A stretch of 64,000 bases of DNA from Brachypodius melanocephalos (GCA_013398615.1 VZSR01000028.1:3773402-3837401), one strand, 5' to 3'; positions 22,193 through 37,141 are shown, counted from the stretch's first letter. Translations and numbers: made by a program. The notes: generated by a model from the letters alone, not told the origin.

Positions 22193-25100
22193 GCAGTAGT
22201 TACAAATGCTGCATCCTCTGCATCAATTACTCCTCTACAATGGCCAGTAACCTAATTTTTTTTAAAAAAAAAGGACTAAATTTTTGATCGTTTTCACTCA
22301 AACTGGTAAAAAAGCCAGAAAATCCTTGTTTTTAAAAGCCAGCATCTGAGTCTGTTTTATAACTTTTTTATAACTGACTGCACAGTGCCCGTCCCTTCCT
22401 TGTACAAGTGCCCCAGAAATAAATAACACAGCACCACCCCTCTACTGCGGGTGTCCCATGGGGGCACACCAAGGGTTTGGACCACTGATGCAGCAGTAGA
22501 AGTGAACTTGTCAAAATGTGTGTCAAAAAAGCTGTGGCACTGCTTCCTATGACTCCAGCTGCAGCCTAGCACTGGCAACATCGAGTATTTCCAGCTTCTT
22601 GATTTGTTTGGGTTTTGGTTTGGTTTTTTGAGTGTGCTAAAACCTACTGCTCCTGACTGATTCCTGCCAGCATTCACCTCCAAGTGACAAAGCTCAGCTG
22701 TGTGATTTTTCTGCCTTGAAGATTGAGAAGGACACCTTTCGTCTGATTATCTAAATTTCACCCACTTCTGCACAGTTCAAGAGATGTGCCGCCGAGCCAG
22801 TTCTACCCCCCTGCAAAAATATTACACAGTAAGAATTGGTGTGATTTTGTAACAACTATTTTTTTGTACTACTTGTTTATCTTGGCATCCTGATGAGATT
22901 GATTTCAATACTCTTTAGTGTAGCAGCACAGCCCAGGTATTGGGTGAGGTAGTTATGATGGTCTGGGGCTCCACCTAGGCACACACAGCCTCTCTGCAGC
23001 AGCAGCAGCTCACTTAAGCATGGCATGCACGGATGTGCACAGTTTTTCTCTTTCTGTAGTCAGAATGAGACATGGCAAGCTTAGGAATCCAGTGTTCTCT
23101 GCCACCAGAAACTGCTGTGAGGAAGGGTCCTGATGGCGCTTCTGGGTATCGACTGATCTGCAATTCTTCTGCAACCCTGGGTACCCAGCAAAGCCCATCC
23201 AGCAAGTGTATGGTGTTGCAGACATTTGTGCACCACAGGAGTTACAAATGTGAGCTAACTGCAGGCTGCCAAAAGGGTCCCAACACTGCCAGTCTGGACA
23301 AAAAGCCTTCCTTCCATCCCTCCATCCCTCCCTCCCTCCCTCCCAGCTGTGCCAGACACATCTTGTCTCCAGTCTGCCAACAGAAGGGTCTAGCAACTTG
23401 TGCCATTACTTATCTGGATTTCCTGGCAGAAGTGTTCCCTGATGGATCCAATGGAATGAAAGAGATCCAGCAAACCTCATCTCTTTCCCGATGTGCCAAG
23501 GGAGAAGTGGTATCTCCATAAGCATGCCAAAATGCTGCTCCCTTGGTTCACTCTAGACGTGTTTTTGTGTCTTTGGATCGTTTTCCTTCCCAGCCCCTCT
23601 CATTACATGCAATAATACATCCTCGAGGCTATCGTGTAATGTTCCACAAATCACATCTTGGAACTAGAATGCTCATGCCTTTTTATTTCTTTTTTTTCTC
23701 TGCCTTTCTATTGGGAGAATATCTCCCTCTGTCTGTAGTTGCAGTCATGTTCACCAACAGTTATGGTATTTCTTGAAATAATTCTGATTTCCATTTGCTT
23801 CATGTCTTCTCTGTCTACATAATAGCAGCAATACCTGCATTTCTGAGTGCTGCCCCTCTTTATATGATCCTTCTTATCCCAAACCTCTGGGAAGCACCAG
23901 GTACGAGCTGCTCCTGCAGGTGGCCTTGTGTGTCGCTGTAAAACTGAATATGTCAGTGCCAGCACCCGTGGCGATCACGAAAGAACAGCAAACATTCTTG
24001 CGCTTGAGAAATGAGTTGTGAGCCTTCCCGACCCTGTTCCAGCCTGGAACACGAGCGGCTCCACCAAGATCCCGGCACAGCCGCTCCCGTCCCATCCCAG
24101 CAGGGTCAGCACATGGGGAAACATCCCGCACGGGAGGTGTGAGTGACAGCTGGAGGAGCAGAGAGGCTTCCTCGGCAGATGAGCACCTCGGAACACTCAA
24201 GAAAAGAAATGAACCGGTGAAAAAGGAGTGGACAAGCGAGTGTGCGCTGCGGTTACAAATAAGAGGAAGGATGCACATGATGAGGAATGAAAGCTCTGCT
24301 GAGGCTTCCCCAGAAGAGCTGTGTCTTCAGCAGAATGTGGCATGTTAGTCTGTGACACAGAGCATCCAACATGTGTGAGGCTGAAATGACCCACATCTCA
24401 CCTGCATGTTATGGGATGTCAACCAAAACGTGGACTTTACAAGACGCTGTTCTTCGTCCCACACAATCCTTCAAAACTCCTGAATTCTCGAGGGACTGAT
24501 TGAAAATTTTCTCTTAAGAGAACTGCAAGTTTTAAACAAGTCACATCTGTTACTTGCCATCCAAACCCTTCCTTTTTAGTATATATGTGGAATCTAGGTA
24601 TGTATTTCCTCATTGCTTCAGCCTAAAAAACTGCACTGAACAAATGCTCCAACACTAAAGCTTTATTCATTCCAGGACTTGGCAATACTATATAAACCTC
24701 AAGTCAATAGCTGTAAGTGAACTGCACATTTTTCTCACAGTATATTTAATTAAGCTCCCAAAGGTCTTAGTTTTAAAAGACTTTTTAAAAATTTTATATT
24801 CTCCTGTTTCTTTCATAATATAGACAGGAAGAGTCCTTTGTATGGTCTAATGGGAATATCTACAAGAAAGCATTAGAAACTGCATCTCCAAGCACCTTTC
24901 TTTCCCAGCTCAGTTACCAAATTTATCTCCTTCATTGGTGCTCAACCAACTGCAAGGTCTGAGAAGTGTGTAATGCGTTTTCAGCACAAAAAGTGTCATC
25001 TGTGTGGATTTTAAAGTTGTGTGTGTATAAAAATAATACAGTTCACTGATAATTTGAGGCAACCTAGAAAGGAAACTAGACAAGGAAGAATTCAGCAGCT

Positions 25101-28100
25101 CATCAAGCCTTTTCAATGATCCCACAAAGTAGCTGTTCCCAAGGCTCAGTCACGCTACTGGGAACAGAGGAAACAAGCCTGCCTGGCATGGATTGGTACC
25201 CACCCCAACTCTGCTTAGTCCCATCACCAGACAGACAATCAGACAACAGTTGCACAGATTTTTTTTTTTTTATGCACAGCACATTTTCCTTCCCCAGGGA
25301 ACTCATCAGCAGAGCTAAAGCTGCCCCTGCTCCTTCCTTTCCGGACCCAGGTTGCAGACAGGGCAAGCAAGAGACACACCCTCCATTGGGTGTGACACAA
25401 GCAAAAATTGCTTTGATGGGAAACTGTTCCAGCCAGTAGATTTCAAAATAGTCACAAACATCCACTACTTTCTTGAGGTTGTATTTTCCCAAGGTCATCA
25501 TGATCAGTGTCTTGCCTATTAGATTGAAATTTCTTGAGAAAGTATGCAACTTTCAAAGGGCCAAGTTAGCTGTTATTGTTACAGCAACATACAGTGTCAT
25601 TTTGTAAATAATGACAAATTATTTTGGAATAATTTTTGTGTCAGTGAAAAGCAGCCAGCATGCATGGAATTTGGCCCCTCTGGAAAAGTAGCAAACATTT
25701 ATTTTATGTTCCACTCTCTTAGTGGGGGAGGGGGAAGCTCATTCTGAAAAGGTCAAAATTTACAGGAGGAAAAGGAAGGCTTAAATCCCTAAAATGCAGC
25801 AGGTTTAACTCTGTCCCTCTTAATCATTTGGACTGTATGAACTTGATCTTGGCTGACACCAAATTAAGAAAAACTGAAACCAGATGGTGTAGCCAAAGAT
25901 TTCTATACTGATCTTTTAAAGCAGCACTGACACACTTGAAGAGAGGTAAAACACAATTACATGAGGAAAGCACCAACACACTGCAGCCTGTGAGTGAGAG
26001 CTTTCAAAGCACTGAGGTCCTTGGTGGCTGCGTGGTAACAGTGACTGGCAAACACAACATTCTCTGAAAATAAATTCCTTTCTCCGTTAAATTATCTTTG
26101 GGTTTTTCGTTCCCATCTCTTCCCCTTTCCACCAGCAGGGGTCTCGCAGACATTAGGGCACAGTAAGAATTCAAATATATGTTAGGTTGGGTTTCTTCTT
26201 CTAGCCAGAATTAATGAGAAGTCTCCCATTGCAAGGCACCATAAAACCATTCCAGAGATATTCCTCTATCAATAGCAAGTTGGCCCTATTTAATGGAGGC
26301 TTGGAAAGTACACTGTCAAGTTAAATTTGTACCCACATTGGGGGAAAAAAAAAAAGTTTAGCAAACCATAAAACTAGTAGGAATGTTTACACAATTTAAA
26401 AACATTCCAGTCAGGACTGCAACTATTAAACAAATCAGCCTGTTCCATAGGGTTCGAAGCCCAAGCACTGAAACACTATGTACTCAGGAGTACAAATTGC
26501 CTTTAAACACTTCTTTGAAAGGAGATGTTCTTTATTATCAACAAAAACTCCAGTAAAAATAATTAGGGACAAAGCAACCTCCTGAGTGAGCACTATAGAC
26601 AGGGGGTTATAGGTTTGCAGGGCAAGATCCAAAGCAGGAGTGGTGCTGGTTGTCATGTCAGCTGAGGACTCTGATAATGATTTATAAATTGACAGTCACT
26701 CTTTTAAGGGCACTTTAGTCCTTTAGGATATGGGTCTGGTGAAGAGCCATTGCTCCAGTGAAGTCAGTAGCAAAAATTCTTCAGTGCACATGAAGCAGCT
26801 CTACTTCTTTCATTTCAAAAACTGCCAGTACTCATACAGAAAGACTTTATTAAATTGCTTGCATAGTACAGCCAAACTATGTTCTAATAGGTGATAAATT
26901 CCTCTCCTTTTTTGGCAAAATCCCTTTAGAGGAACTTAGCAACTCAGGACTGGCTTGAGTCCCTTTTCTGCATGACACTTCTAAGTATTCCTAGCTGCAG
27001 GGCACCAAATCCCCCAGCACAGGGCTGATGGTGAGGCATGCTTTGGAAAGTGTCTGTCATGCTGTGTCCTTTGCTTTCTAAAGAAGGAAGCAGGAAGGTT
27101 TGCTTCCTAGTGGTCATCCTACTGGAGCCTGAAAGTCAGCCCAGATACTTTTTAGGAACTATTTTACAGGGAAAATATAATACCAATTCTTTTAATGATA
27201 CACTGTAAGAGAAGAATACACCTCAACTTCTCTTAATGTTGTTATTAGATTTATGAAATAGGGCCTATAAAAGCTTGATTATCTGTGTTGCTACCTTAGT
27301 CAGCAAGCAAGAGTTAAGATATATCAGGTGGTCATGAAAGAGAACAAGAGGGGCTTTCATCTACCATAAATATAACCAGCACAGCAGAAATTTTCTTTAT
27401 CACCTTTCCCAACATAGTGCCATCCAGAAGGAATGGAGAGAATTGTGCTGCATCCAATTGTGTTACAAACTCACATCAATGCACTTACCAAATTTAACGA
27501 TTTACTTTGTGGCTCTTCACAAGTGACTTCTTCAGAGGACAGGGTTCCCATCCAGTTGAAGCTCTTTGTGTTTCTGTCCCTGTATGTCCTATAAAACTGC
27601 TCCTCCTGTTCCACTGCACCACATATAGAGAGAACATCAGCAACAACGTGAAGGTGCCCTGTAGTAATTTACAATTGTAGCAGCCAGTGTATATAAAATA
27701 ATAAGTCTCATATATTGGTCTGATTAATGCAGTCTTGTCATATGGATTTGTTTTCCTACATACCTGTGTGGGGCATGCACAGGGCCAAAGTACTTCCTAC
27801 TGATCCCTTGTGGGTACTTAAGAGTAGCTCCCATGGACACAGCATTTGGAAAGTGGAACTGGAGATGTATGTGCAGACCACAGGAGTGCACTGAGTTCTA
27901 TAACCATGGCAGAGGCTGCAAACGCCATGAAATGACCACACAAAACATTCTCCTCGTGGGAATTTCAGTTCAAATCTGCAACCAGAAAGTCTGCAGGTGG
28001 AACTCCATCCTGGTTGTCCATGAATTCTCCCAAGAATTAAATTCCTTCCTTATCAGAAACCTCTTTGATGTCCTTAAAAGAAAAGTGGAGAAGAATGGTA

Positions 28101-28154
28101 TTTACATGACCCCAGAGAGATAAACCATGACAGCAGCCCCAATGGCTGTTGCAG
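22193..28154. other. unassigned sequence, microsatellite and CpG patch
   Basis: No gene is supported. The stretch 23980-24260 has raised CpG density. The stretch 24400-24900 is AT-rich. Open frames (up to 149 codons at 23072-23521 and 148 codons at 25549-25103 on minus) show no domain, no internal repeats and no splice logic. An A-run lies near 26345-26355 and a T-run near 25260-25271. Confidence 0.5.
23305..23345 (+). repeat. CCTT/CATCCCTC/CCCT pyrimidine microsatellite
   Basis: About 40 bp of pure or nearly pure pyrimidine are built from CCTT, CATC and CCTC tetramers, ending in five CCCT-type units. It causes the Pro/Ser-rich stretch in the overlapping frame. Confidence 0.85.
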
Positions 28155-28187
28155 GCCCAGTCACAGGTCTCAGGGCTGTGACTGGGC
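28155..28187. repeat. perfect 12-bp inverted repeat, 9-nt loop
   Basis: GCCCAGTCACAG (28155-28166) and CTGTGACTGGGC (28176-28187) are exact reverse complements separated by nine bases. The stem is stable, with 8 of 12 pairs G-C. There is no T-run after it and no reason to call a terminator in a vertebrate. It lies in otherwise unassigned DNA. Confidence 0.9.
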
Positions 28188-31100
28188 ATACAAGCAAAAG
28201 GAATCAGCAGTCAAAGTAAAGAGGACCAAAAAAGGAGCTTTTCCAAGTGACTCACTATAAAGGATAAAAAAGGAACTTGCATAGATAGCTGAGTTCTTCA
28301 GAGCACTGATGATCTCCTCTGTGTGCATCCCTGCTTTGGAAATGCGAGCCAGCATCACAGCATGTGGGCAGAGGACTGGACAGCTTTCTCATGACATATC
28401 CCTGGCAATCCATCCACGTCTCAGCAGTTTCCTTGGTCATTATCCCACTGAAGCAAGGCACAACGGGGAACATTGAACCATGTTGCAGATAACAAGATCC
28501 AGACTGTATGCAAACTGCTCTTGTGACATAGAAATTCTAGGATCCAAGGCCACCAACAAAACAAGGGAAAGAGACTCCTTGTTTGGCCACCAGATCTTGC
28601 CTAGGTTTCGGTATGGAGGACACAAATCAGATTAAACCTGCTCCTGTGCTGTTTAAGACAAGAGTTGTGGAACATTGCTAGAAATGTACTCAAGGTCCAC
28701 GTAAGAACCTTCATCGTGGATATGTTTAACACTAGATTAGCATTAGAGGGATTTTTCCCTATGTGATTTTGTTCCTTAGTGGAGCAAATACAGTGAGTTC
28801 ACATGACTTTAGCACTCCATACAGATTGTCTCAGATCTTCCTGCACATCTGGTGAACATAACAACCTCTACCTTTCTGACCTGCCATCTCCAGTCATGCA
28901 GTCCACAGCCTTGCAGGTGTTAATAGAGGCAAAGCAGCTGTCACAATTTCAGACTTGAGTTCAGCTTGAGCCCCCACTTGAGCTTGTTCCATCTGCTGCA
29001 AACGTGCATTTGTTTCTGGGTAGCTCAAGTACACACCATACCCGTACATCTCGTGCAGTGTGAATGAAATCCAACAGACCTGCACAAGAGCTCATATTGG
29101 CTGGGTCTCAACTACTCAAGACTCAAATAATAATCCATTTAAAAAGCAGAGACTTCATTTTAACATGCAACATAAATAAAATGTCAGCTAATGTGACTAA
29201 AAGACAAAAATGTGATTTCCATAACTTCAAAAATCTCAAGCACCTAGAAGTCATACAGTTCATGTCTGAAAACATCAGTTCTCACAAACCCCACATTTTA
29301 AAAAGCTATAAAAAGCACATACTTCATCAGAACAGTAATGGTGTTTGCACACCATTTTATCAAAACTCCACACTACATATTTTCTTGGATGTATGAAAAA
29401 ACCACCAGCAAGCTCTTTCTCAAGAGGCAACAATCAGCACTTTCTGAAACATCATTGGTGAGAGGATATCACATCCCTAAAAGTAACTTGTTAAATCCAC
29501 TGGTCAGAATGGAAGTTGTAAGCCAACAGCAGTGGTCTTATGTCTGAATGATATGTTTAAGCTGCATGAAGCTGCAAGTACTTGATCCCCTATGTTTGTT
29601 TTCTGTGAGGAACATAATAGGGACCACACTGTCGCTTTAGCAAGTAAATTGTTTGGTTTGGAATTATTGATCTACCTCAATTTTGTTCCAATTCGAAGTT
29701 GTTCTGGAATTTGTTTCAGCTTTCCTTTTTGACCCCCAAAAGAGCAAGATATTTTCTCTTTATACCTAGCTGCCAAGCTCCAAATCTGTAGTTTCTGTGT
29801 TTCCCTGGTAACAGCTGGTGATGTCATAAACTTACTAAATGGTAGAGGGAGATGCTATGCTCTGTGCAGCCATGAAAGTCTGGAAGAGAACAGCACGCTG
29901 GCTCCTTGCCCAGATGCCAGCAGCATTCACCTTCTCTGCCTCTCCAGCTCTGGATCTGGATCAATTCAGAGTTCTCCAGAAGCCTTGATGCCTCTTGGCA
30001 ATGGGAGTGGAAGTCAGAGAAATTGTTTCTACTGTCTCAATCTTGAGTGCTTTGTGAGCTCAGTTTGCTGAGAATTGTTTTCTAAGGAGGGTTTGTGTCT
30101 GAAGTGATGCTCTGAGTTTTTGTTTGTCACCAAGGTAGCTGTCAGCCTGCTCAGAACTGGCAGTGAGCTCTTCTGCCACAGTGCCCTGCTGTGAGCTCAA
30201 GACACCCCAGAGCTCCTCTGAAGGGCCATACCCATAGCAGAGGCTGGCAACTGGTTCCTGATCGGCTCCAATTTCACAAAGGAGACACCTGCAAGCATTA
30301 TAGCATACACATGAGAGAAAAAAAGCTTCCCCATCATTAAATACTAGGAGGTAAAAGCAACAAACACAGAATGAGATGCATAAAATTCTTGTTGTTCGTG
30401 TGCTGCAGTCACTTACCTCCTAGGGTGTACAGGCAATGAAACTGGCATTCCAGTCCTGAGATATGCCTTAGAACAACACTGAAAAGAAATGGGACTGCAT
30501 GTTATTCTTACAGATTAAGCAAAGCTCTGTGGATTCTTATTCAGGGCATTTCTCTTTGAGGAAGAGGCCAAGGGAAGAGAAAGTTAGGATTGTTACAGAG
30601 CTATCAGTGTGATTCGAATCTGATTTATCTAATGCTTTCAAAGCAAGATCCTTCTTGATCCTTCTAGACACAGTCCGCTGTCATGCTTCAACTGGACACT
30701 TTCAAGAAGACAGGAGATAAGGGAATCCTGTACATAAAAAATCAGGTGGCAGCTGGTTGCCCAGGACTGAGAGACAAAAGAGATTTTATATTTTGCAAGG
30801 TCTGCACTCCTTGTAGCTAAAAACAAGTCTACCAGGAGCAGATTCAGAATTCCTGCAGCAGTTTCACAAGCACTGAACAGAGATAATGTGCCTCTCTAGT
30901 TTCTGCCTGATTTGGAGTTGGGATGTATCCAGAATGAGGAAACATCTGTGCACTGCATTGCAGAGCCCTGTGGCTCAGGCACCATAACCAAACCCAGCTC
31001 AGGTGTCTGTCCATAGCTGTGCTACCTTTAAGTTGATCTTGTCATCCTGGACTTTACTATGGGAGTTCATTGTATGGATAATTGTCCTCGATGTTATTTT

Positions 31101-34100
31101 CACGGTCAATGCATTGCCCATCTCAAGACAAAGCACAGAAGTTTTGCTGGTGATCCCAGCTCAGCCAGAGCACAAGAGTTTCAGGAAAAAGAAAGAGCTG
31201 TAGGTGAGCAGAAAAATAATGAGAGCTTTTCCTTCTCCATTTCATTGTTCAGATCCAGTTTTGACAACTAACAGCAGAGTAATGTCCCACAAACTCTTGT
31301 CACAGGGGGCATCCCAGGAAAGATCAAAGAGTTGCATCTACTCAGAAGTACTGTTCTTATCTACACTGAGTGTTCTTAAAGTTCAGTCTAAAGGATTTTG
31401 GAAGGGCTCTCCATCTGACAGCTGGTGTCTCTTCTTGACCTCTTCCTTCTCCTAAACTGACGAAATAAGGAGTTTGCTTGGGATTTCTTCAGCACCAAAA
31501 ATTAATAAAGAAAAATTACTTTGAGAGATAAGATCCCCATAATTTCTGGTTTTGTTTATATATCTTTAGCCTAGAGCTTAGTTCCTGCATGAACCATAAG
31601 GAAAACAAAACAAAACCCCACAAAACCCAAAGTCCCTAGACAAATAAGAGGAACTCAGAGCACAGTGATGAACTCTATAGCAGTCCCTAAAAAAGATACT
31701 TAGGAAGAATACTACTACTAGGAAAGCAATCATCTTCACTATTGGTGCAGAGTGAGAGAAAAGAAAGCCCAGGGCTGAAATTTATTAATTTCTTTTATTA
31801 AATCATAAAATATTTGAAATCATTAAGAAGCCAAACTGGACAGCTGAGACCAATTATTCAGGAAAACTGGACTCTTGGAGAAGAAAGTCCTGAATATTAG
31901 CAAGAAATACGGGGAAATGCCCAGTTTCAGTCTCACTGGGGATATGGAAGCATTGTTGGTATTTTTAGCATCTTCAGCAGTAATGGCTAATGGACATCTG
32001 TTAACAGAAAACAATTAAGGATTTAATGCCCCACCAAAACGTTTTGTTATCTTCAGTAATAAACATCAAAGTATACCTACACCTTAGACCCAAGGGCCAA
32101 ATAAATATATAATGATTTTATTATCTCTATGAAAGGATGAATCGTATCTGCTAATACAGCATTAAGAGCAATAAAGCATGAAGTGCATCACCACGTTAGG
32201 CTTAGAACAAGCTAACATCATATTTTAACATCAAGTGTCCTTATAAAAGGTTAATGAAGTCAGGTTGTGCTTTTCAAAATAATTGTCAAGTTAATGTTTA
32301 ACAGTGTGACACATTGGAATGCAAGAGCAAAGGGGCACAAAACATTAAATAGCTGACTAAGACATGTTACTTCTAGCATAAGGTGTGTGAGCAATGCATA
32401 AAATCTACAAGCACATATTCATATTTTATGTTTTTAAGGTGATACTGGCATGCCCCATGGTTTGCAGGAAAGAAAAGCTGTTAGAAAAATAGCTCTCTAT
32501 AACCAAATTAACCTTCTTGCTTCCATCAAGCACAGGAGATTTTAATGATAAGACAGTGGAGAGTGTTATCTTTGAGAAGAAAATGCAAAATACTTGCATG
32601 ATTTTAGTATTAACTTAAAGCCTGTGGCTTTACTTGTGCAAACTGCAAGATTTCCAATGACAGCAGCAACTGATGTCTTATGGCTTTTTAGGACACAAGT
32701 CCAAAAATCCCAGATATTAAAGTGTGCTGTCCTCACCTTTATGTAAAAGGTAACAGCTTGATAGATGGGGCTGGCTCTATCTTCCTTATCTGCTTCAATA
32801 TTTGCAGAATGTGTAGAACACAGATGTGTTTTCCGGTGGCCACAGAGTTACCAATTTTATTTTTTCCTTAGGGCCTCCTTATTTTTTAACTGTTCTCAGT
32901 GAAAGAACTTTTAAAGCTTCGTTGGTACTCAACAAAATGACACCATTCCTCTGTCCCAAAATAACAGCGAGAAGTGGATGGAGGTCCACTGAAAAACAGC
33001 ATCTTGTTATGGAATTTCTGTATTGGTCTCTTGAGGTTTCTGAAGCTGAGAGATGCTTACCAGGGGGTAAGTGCCAGATGTACTTAGGTTTGAGTTTTCT
33101 CATTTTTGTGTTTTTCTTCAGTAAGCAGAACTTAACTCTTTGCTTTGCCAGCATAAACTGGCTTTTTCCATGCCTTGCACTTGGTATGAAGACTGACACC
33201 AGCATGACATATCCTGCTCTCCAGAAGCAGCTGTTCCATACAAAGAGATTCCATTAACACAGCCAGATACTCGAATATGAATGCAAATCTGTTCCTAAAG
33301 AGGTAATGCTTGAAGTGACACCATTCCCATTGGGAGCCTCATATCATCACAAGATCTTTATTCAAAAGAGACTTCCTCATCACCCTCTTGTGGTTCTGTC
33401 TCAATTTTCCCTCTCCCCATCTTTCATCTCTATCACATATCACAACTCTTGATTCTTGGAGATCATTCTGTCAGTCATACAATCACCCCCTTGTCTGTGG
33501 GCAGCGTGTGAATTCAACAGCTCACCTTGCAGGGAAGTCCAGGTCCTGCTGCTGTGCAGATCAACAGCCACGTTCACACAGCAGGCAGGGTGAGGCCTTC
33601 CATCCCTCAGTCACCTACAAATGAAGGGCCTTTACTGCAACTCTCATTCATTCTCTCTCTCTCACTTGAAATGCCATTAGCCAGCGGCAACTCTAAATGC
33701 ACTGTAATGTCTGGACATTAAAAAAAAAAAAAAAAAGACTCACTACTACACTGCCAGTCTGCTCATGAACTCACACAGCAACAGGGCAAGTTCAAGCTCA
33801 TGATATAGTTACAAAAAGATGCTGACTAAGGACAGCACAATTCCTAAAGCAAACTTTTCCTTTTTATTCTGCTCCCAGCAGTGGTATCCACATCCAGCAG
33901 AGAGGATTTTAGAAGAATTGACAGATGGATCTCTGAGTAAGCATGTTTGTCACTTCTGTCCAATATTGCATTTCAGCATGATCACATTGTCTAAACTGTG
34001 CTGAGATCTCAGATCACCACTGTAACCCCCTCCCCTTTCCCATCAGATGAAACTGAGCCAATTGCATCAAGTACCACAACTGATTTCCTATACACCTGCC

Positions 34101-37100
34101 AGTGAAAGCCAGACAATTGCAGGTGCCTCTGCTCCAGAGCAGTGGGTGCACACTGTGGATATGCAGGACATTTGGAGTCACCAGCACCAGCAAAAAAATT
34201 CAGCTGCTCTCACCACTGCATTACACAAGCTAACCTTGAAGAACATCTGATACTTATAAAGAAGAGATTAGCCATGGAAATTTTTAAACAACCAAAAATC
34301 AAAATAACAGTTAAACCTCAGTAATTCCCGTTTGTGTCTGGGAAAGTTAATTTTGTTAACTAGCAAATAGCAACTGAGTTACAATAGGAATCTTACCATG
34401 TACCAATACATTATTTTTATAAGGTCATATTGCATTTTCCTATCTCATCAGTATTTACAACCACAAGAACATTAATAAACTGTGAGTTTGCCCTTATATA
34501 CAGAGCTAGGGGTGTGTGTATGTATGACATACACACCAACATATATACATTTCTTTAAAACTTGTAAAGCTCTACTCTGAAGCCTCAAAAGTGAAGCCAA
34601 ACTGCTTTTATTGCACAGAGTAGAAGATACTAGCAGCTCTCTGCTGTAGGGTCATTCATGCTCCAGAAGAGATACTTGACAAAAACCAATAGGAAAATGC
34701 CAGTAAAGTAAAGCAGGACATTGTCCTGCTGGAGGAAAGAGTGGCTTTCATCACTAATTGTCTCTAACTTCCAGCCTTAAATGTGCAATTATTTCACTTT
34801 TAGCGGTTGGCATGCATTTTCCCCTGGATTGTTGCCTAGGATTCTTGTCCTTCTCTCATACCTGCCACCACAAATAAGGATTTACTCCACTCAAGAAAAA
34901 ACAGGGAAAGAAACTTAGGCCCTCCATTTGTTTTTCATAAAAAATATTTGCAGTCACTCCTTACCCTTTTATGATGACAAAGCAATCTTGGAATTTAACT
35001 TGATCAGCTCCTTCATGTTCTTCAAAGAGTGACACTTGGCACAATTACCGTAAGGAAGTTTTAAAAAGAACAGAAGCAGCAATAACAAGCATACTCTGAA
35101 CTTGCTTCTTTTGATTAGGAAATGTCTTTTAGCTGTCAACAGCTAAGAATGTCTTGTAGCTTTAACATTTCTTTTAACTGGAGACCTCAAAAGGCCACGT
35201 ACATCACAAAATTAGTCTGACAAACACTTCTGGTAGTGAGGGGCTGAGCAGACTGCAGGCAGAACTAGCACCAGTAATACCCTTGAGTGGAGCAGAATAA
35301 TTCTCAGGAGCCCACAGCAATATTATGAATACATCTGTGCTGAATGAGATGCTGTCAAGATCCTAAGGCTGTTTTGAAGCAGACAAGGTTTTGCAGAACA
35401 GGAATGTTCTTAAGTTCTGTTTTCAGTTTTATCTTAAATATTATTAACATGACTTCTCACAATGATCAAATGATATTGGGATAAAGCTCTAACACTGGCT
35501 AAATTACATAGATAGAATATATAACATTAATTGTTGACCCTTGCAGAACAACTTGCTTCATTACCAGGTTGCTGGTACTATTGTAGGAAGCATTTATTTA
35601 AAATAAGTAATGAAACCTCTGAGCAACAACATATTCATGTAACTGGGGGTCAGGGGGAGGAAATAAAGTAGGAAGGCAAAAATTGCGAAGTGATAGGTTT
35701 TATCAGGTCGCCTGAAATACCCCATCACACAAGACATCTTACTGGACATATGTCTATTTTTAACAGCAGCCAGTATCTGACAGGGGCAGATTTCATCCTC
35801 ACCTTTCACATACAGCAAGGATGATGCAAAGAAGAAGAAAAAAAAAGTCAACAAGAAGAAAAGCAGCTGATACATCGAGTGTTCTCTTTACCATAACAAA
35901 GCTTATCTACTTAGAGTTTGACTGAATTGTCCAGGAAATGATGCATGAGGGGAGGTTTCCAGTCAGTTCTGCTGAGGAACTCAAGATTCCCAGGAGAGTG
36001 ATGATAAGCTGAAATTATGGGTTATGATAGGAGGCATTGCATATACAGACAGGAAGAAGGAACCAGCTTCAGCTAAAGACACCCAAAACGTATAAGCCTG
36101 AAAGTGCACTTAGAAACTGTTAGCCTGGAAACGTGCCTGCTTCAGCAGGAATGACTTGTCAGGGGAAAGCAGCCACTTGAGAACTTCTCATTCAGTATTT
36201 CACAACTGCTGTACTGTAGGCATTCCTCCTGGCAGTATTACTCACTTGGCTGCCCATATGCCTGATTATAAGGGTTGTTTCTTGGCCATATTACTTATTA
36301 TTTCTGTGAGGCAGCAGCCTTCCAGCTGCATGACATATGGAGCCCACAGGCATATACTTTTAACATATGCTGCATCTTGTCCTTTACAGTGTTCCCATTA
36401 AGCCAACACAAAATGAGGAGACTGGGGCTGCTCTGTCCTCTTAGCAGTCGGTTTGCCCAGGAGCAAGAACTGAAAAGCTCCCAGTGTTGCAAGCCTGGCC
36501 TGAAGGATTAGGAGTAGTAAGGATTAAACACTGCCATTTGTCTAACCAGACCTTCATGCTGAGTGTTCTTGCCTTGACTTTTCCTTGAAAAATGTCTTTT
36601 TTTCTTTTAACCTCCTTACCTCCTTTCAAATAGAAAAGTGCTCCAGAGTACTCTGGTAAAACTCATTCTGAATAAATACTCAAAGATATTTTAAATTAGA
36701 TCCCACCACCATTGAGCCTATGAGACTTACCAGAAGGTGAAATAAAGATGCAAGATTTACATGACTAATCCTGATTCATACCCATTTAAGTGACAAATCA
36801 AAGCAGCATTTTTACCACAGTCCAAGATCAAAGACTGTGTCTTACCTGGCTGGCTAAAGAAATTGTACCATTCCCTTGCTCATTCAGAGTCACTTTTGAA
36901 TTTGCAGTTCATCCAGGAGATTTTTATTCTGCTGGATACTGGAAATAAGCATTTGGTTGTGGAAAAACTCTTTGCTACTTCTCCAGTGAGTTGTGTAGAA
37001 AGCTTCTAATGCCACCAACCTTAGGCTGAGGTTGAGCAATGATACAGATGTGTGTGTAGTACATAGAAATGAGAAGCAGAAGCAGGTAGAGAATCACCCT

Positions 37101-37124
37101 TAGCTTCTCTCACTTACATATACA
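28188..37124. other. gene-free stretch
   Basis: No exon or RNA gene can be supported. The DNA is moderately AT-rich and has almost no CpG. AT-rich parts with homeodomain-type motifs occur at about 32090-32620. A 17-base A-run lies at 33720-33736. I recognised no interspersed repeat, which is compatible with the low repeat content of bird genomes. Confidence 0.5.
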
Positions 37125-37141
37125 CCATATATATATATATG
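37125..37141. repeat. short (AT)n microsatellite
   Basis: About eight TA dinucleotides follow CACC and precede GTACC. A shorter CATATA stretch lies just upstream. Confidence 0.8.

Noticed and set aside
22940..22962. let-7-like start TGAGGTAGTTATGATGG
   Set aside because: Similarity stops after the first ten bases and no matching opposite arm is nearby.
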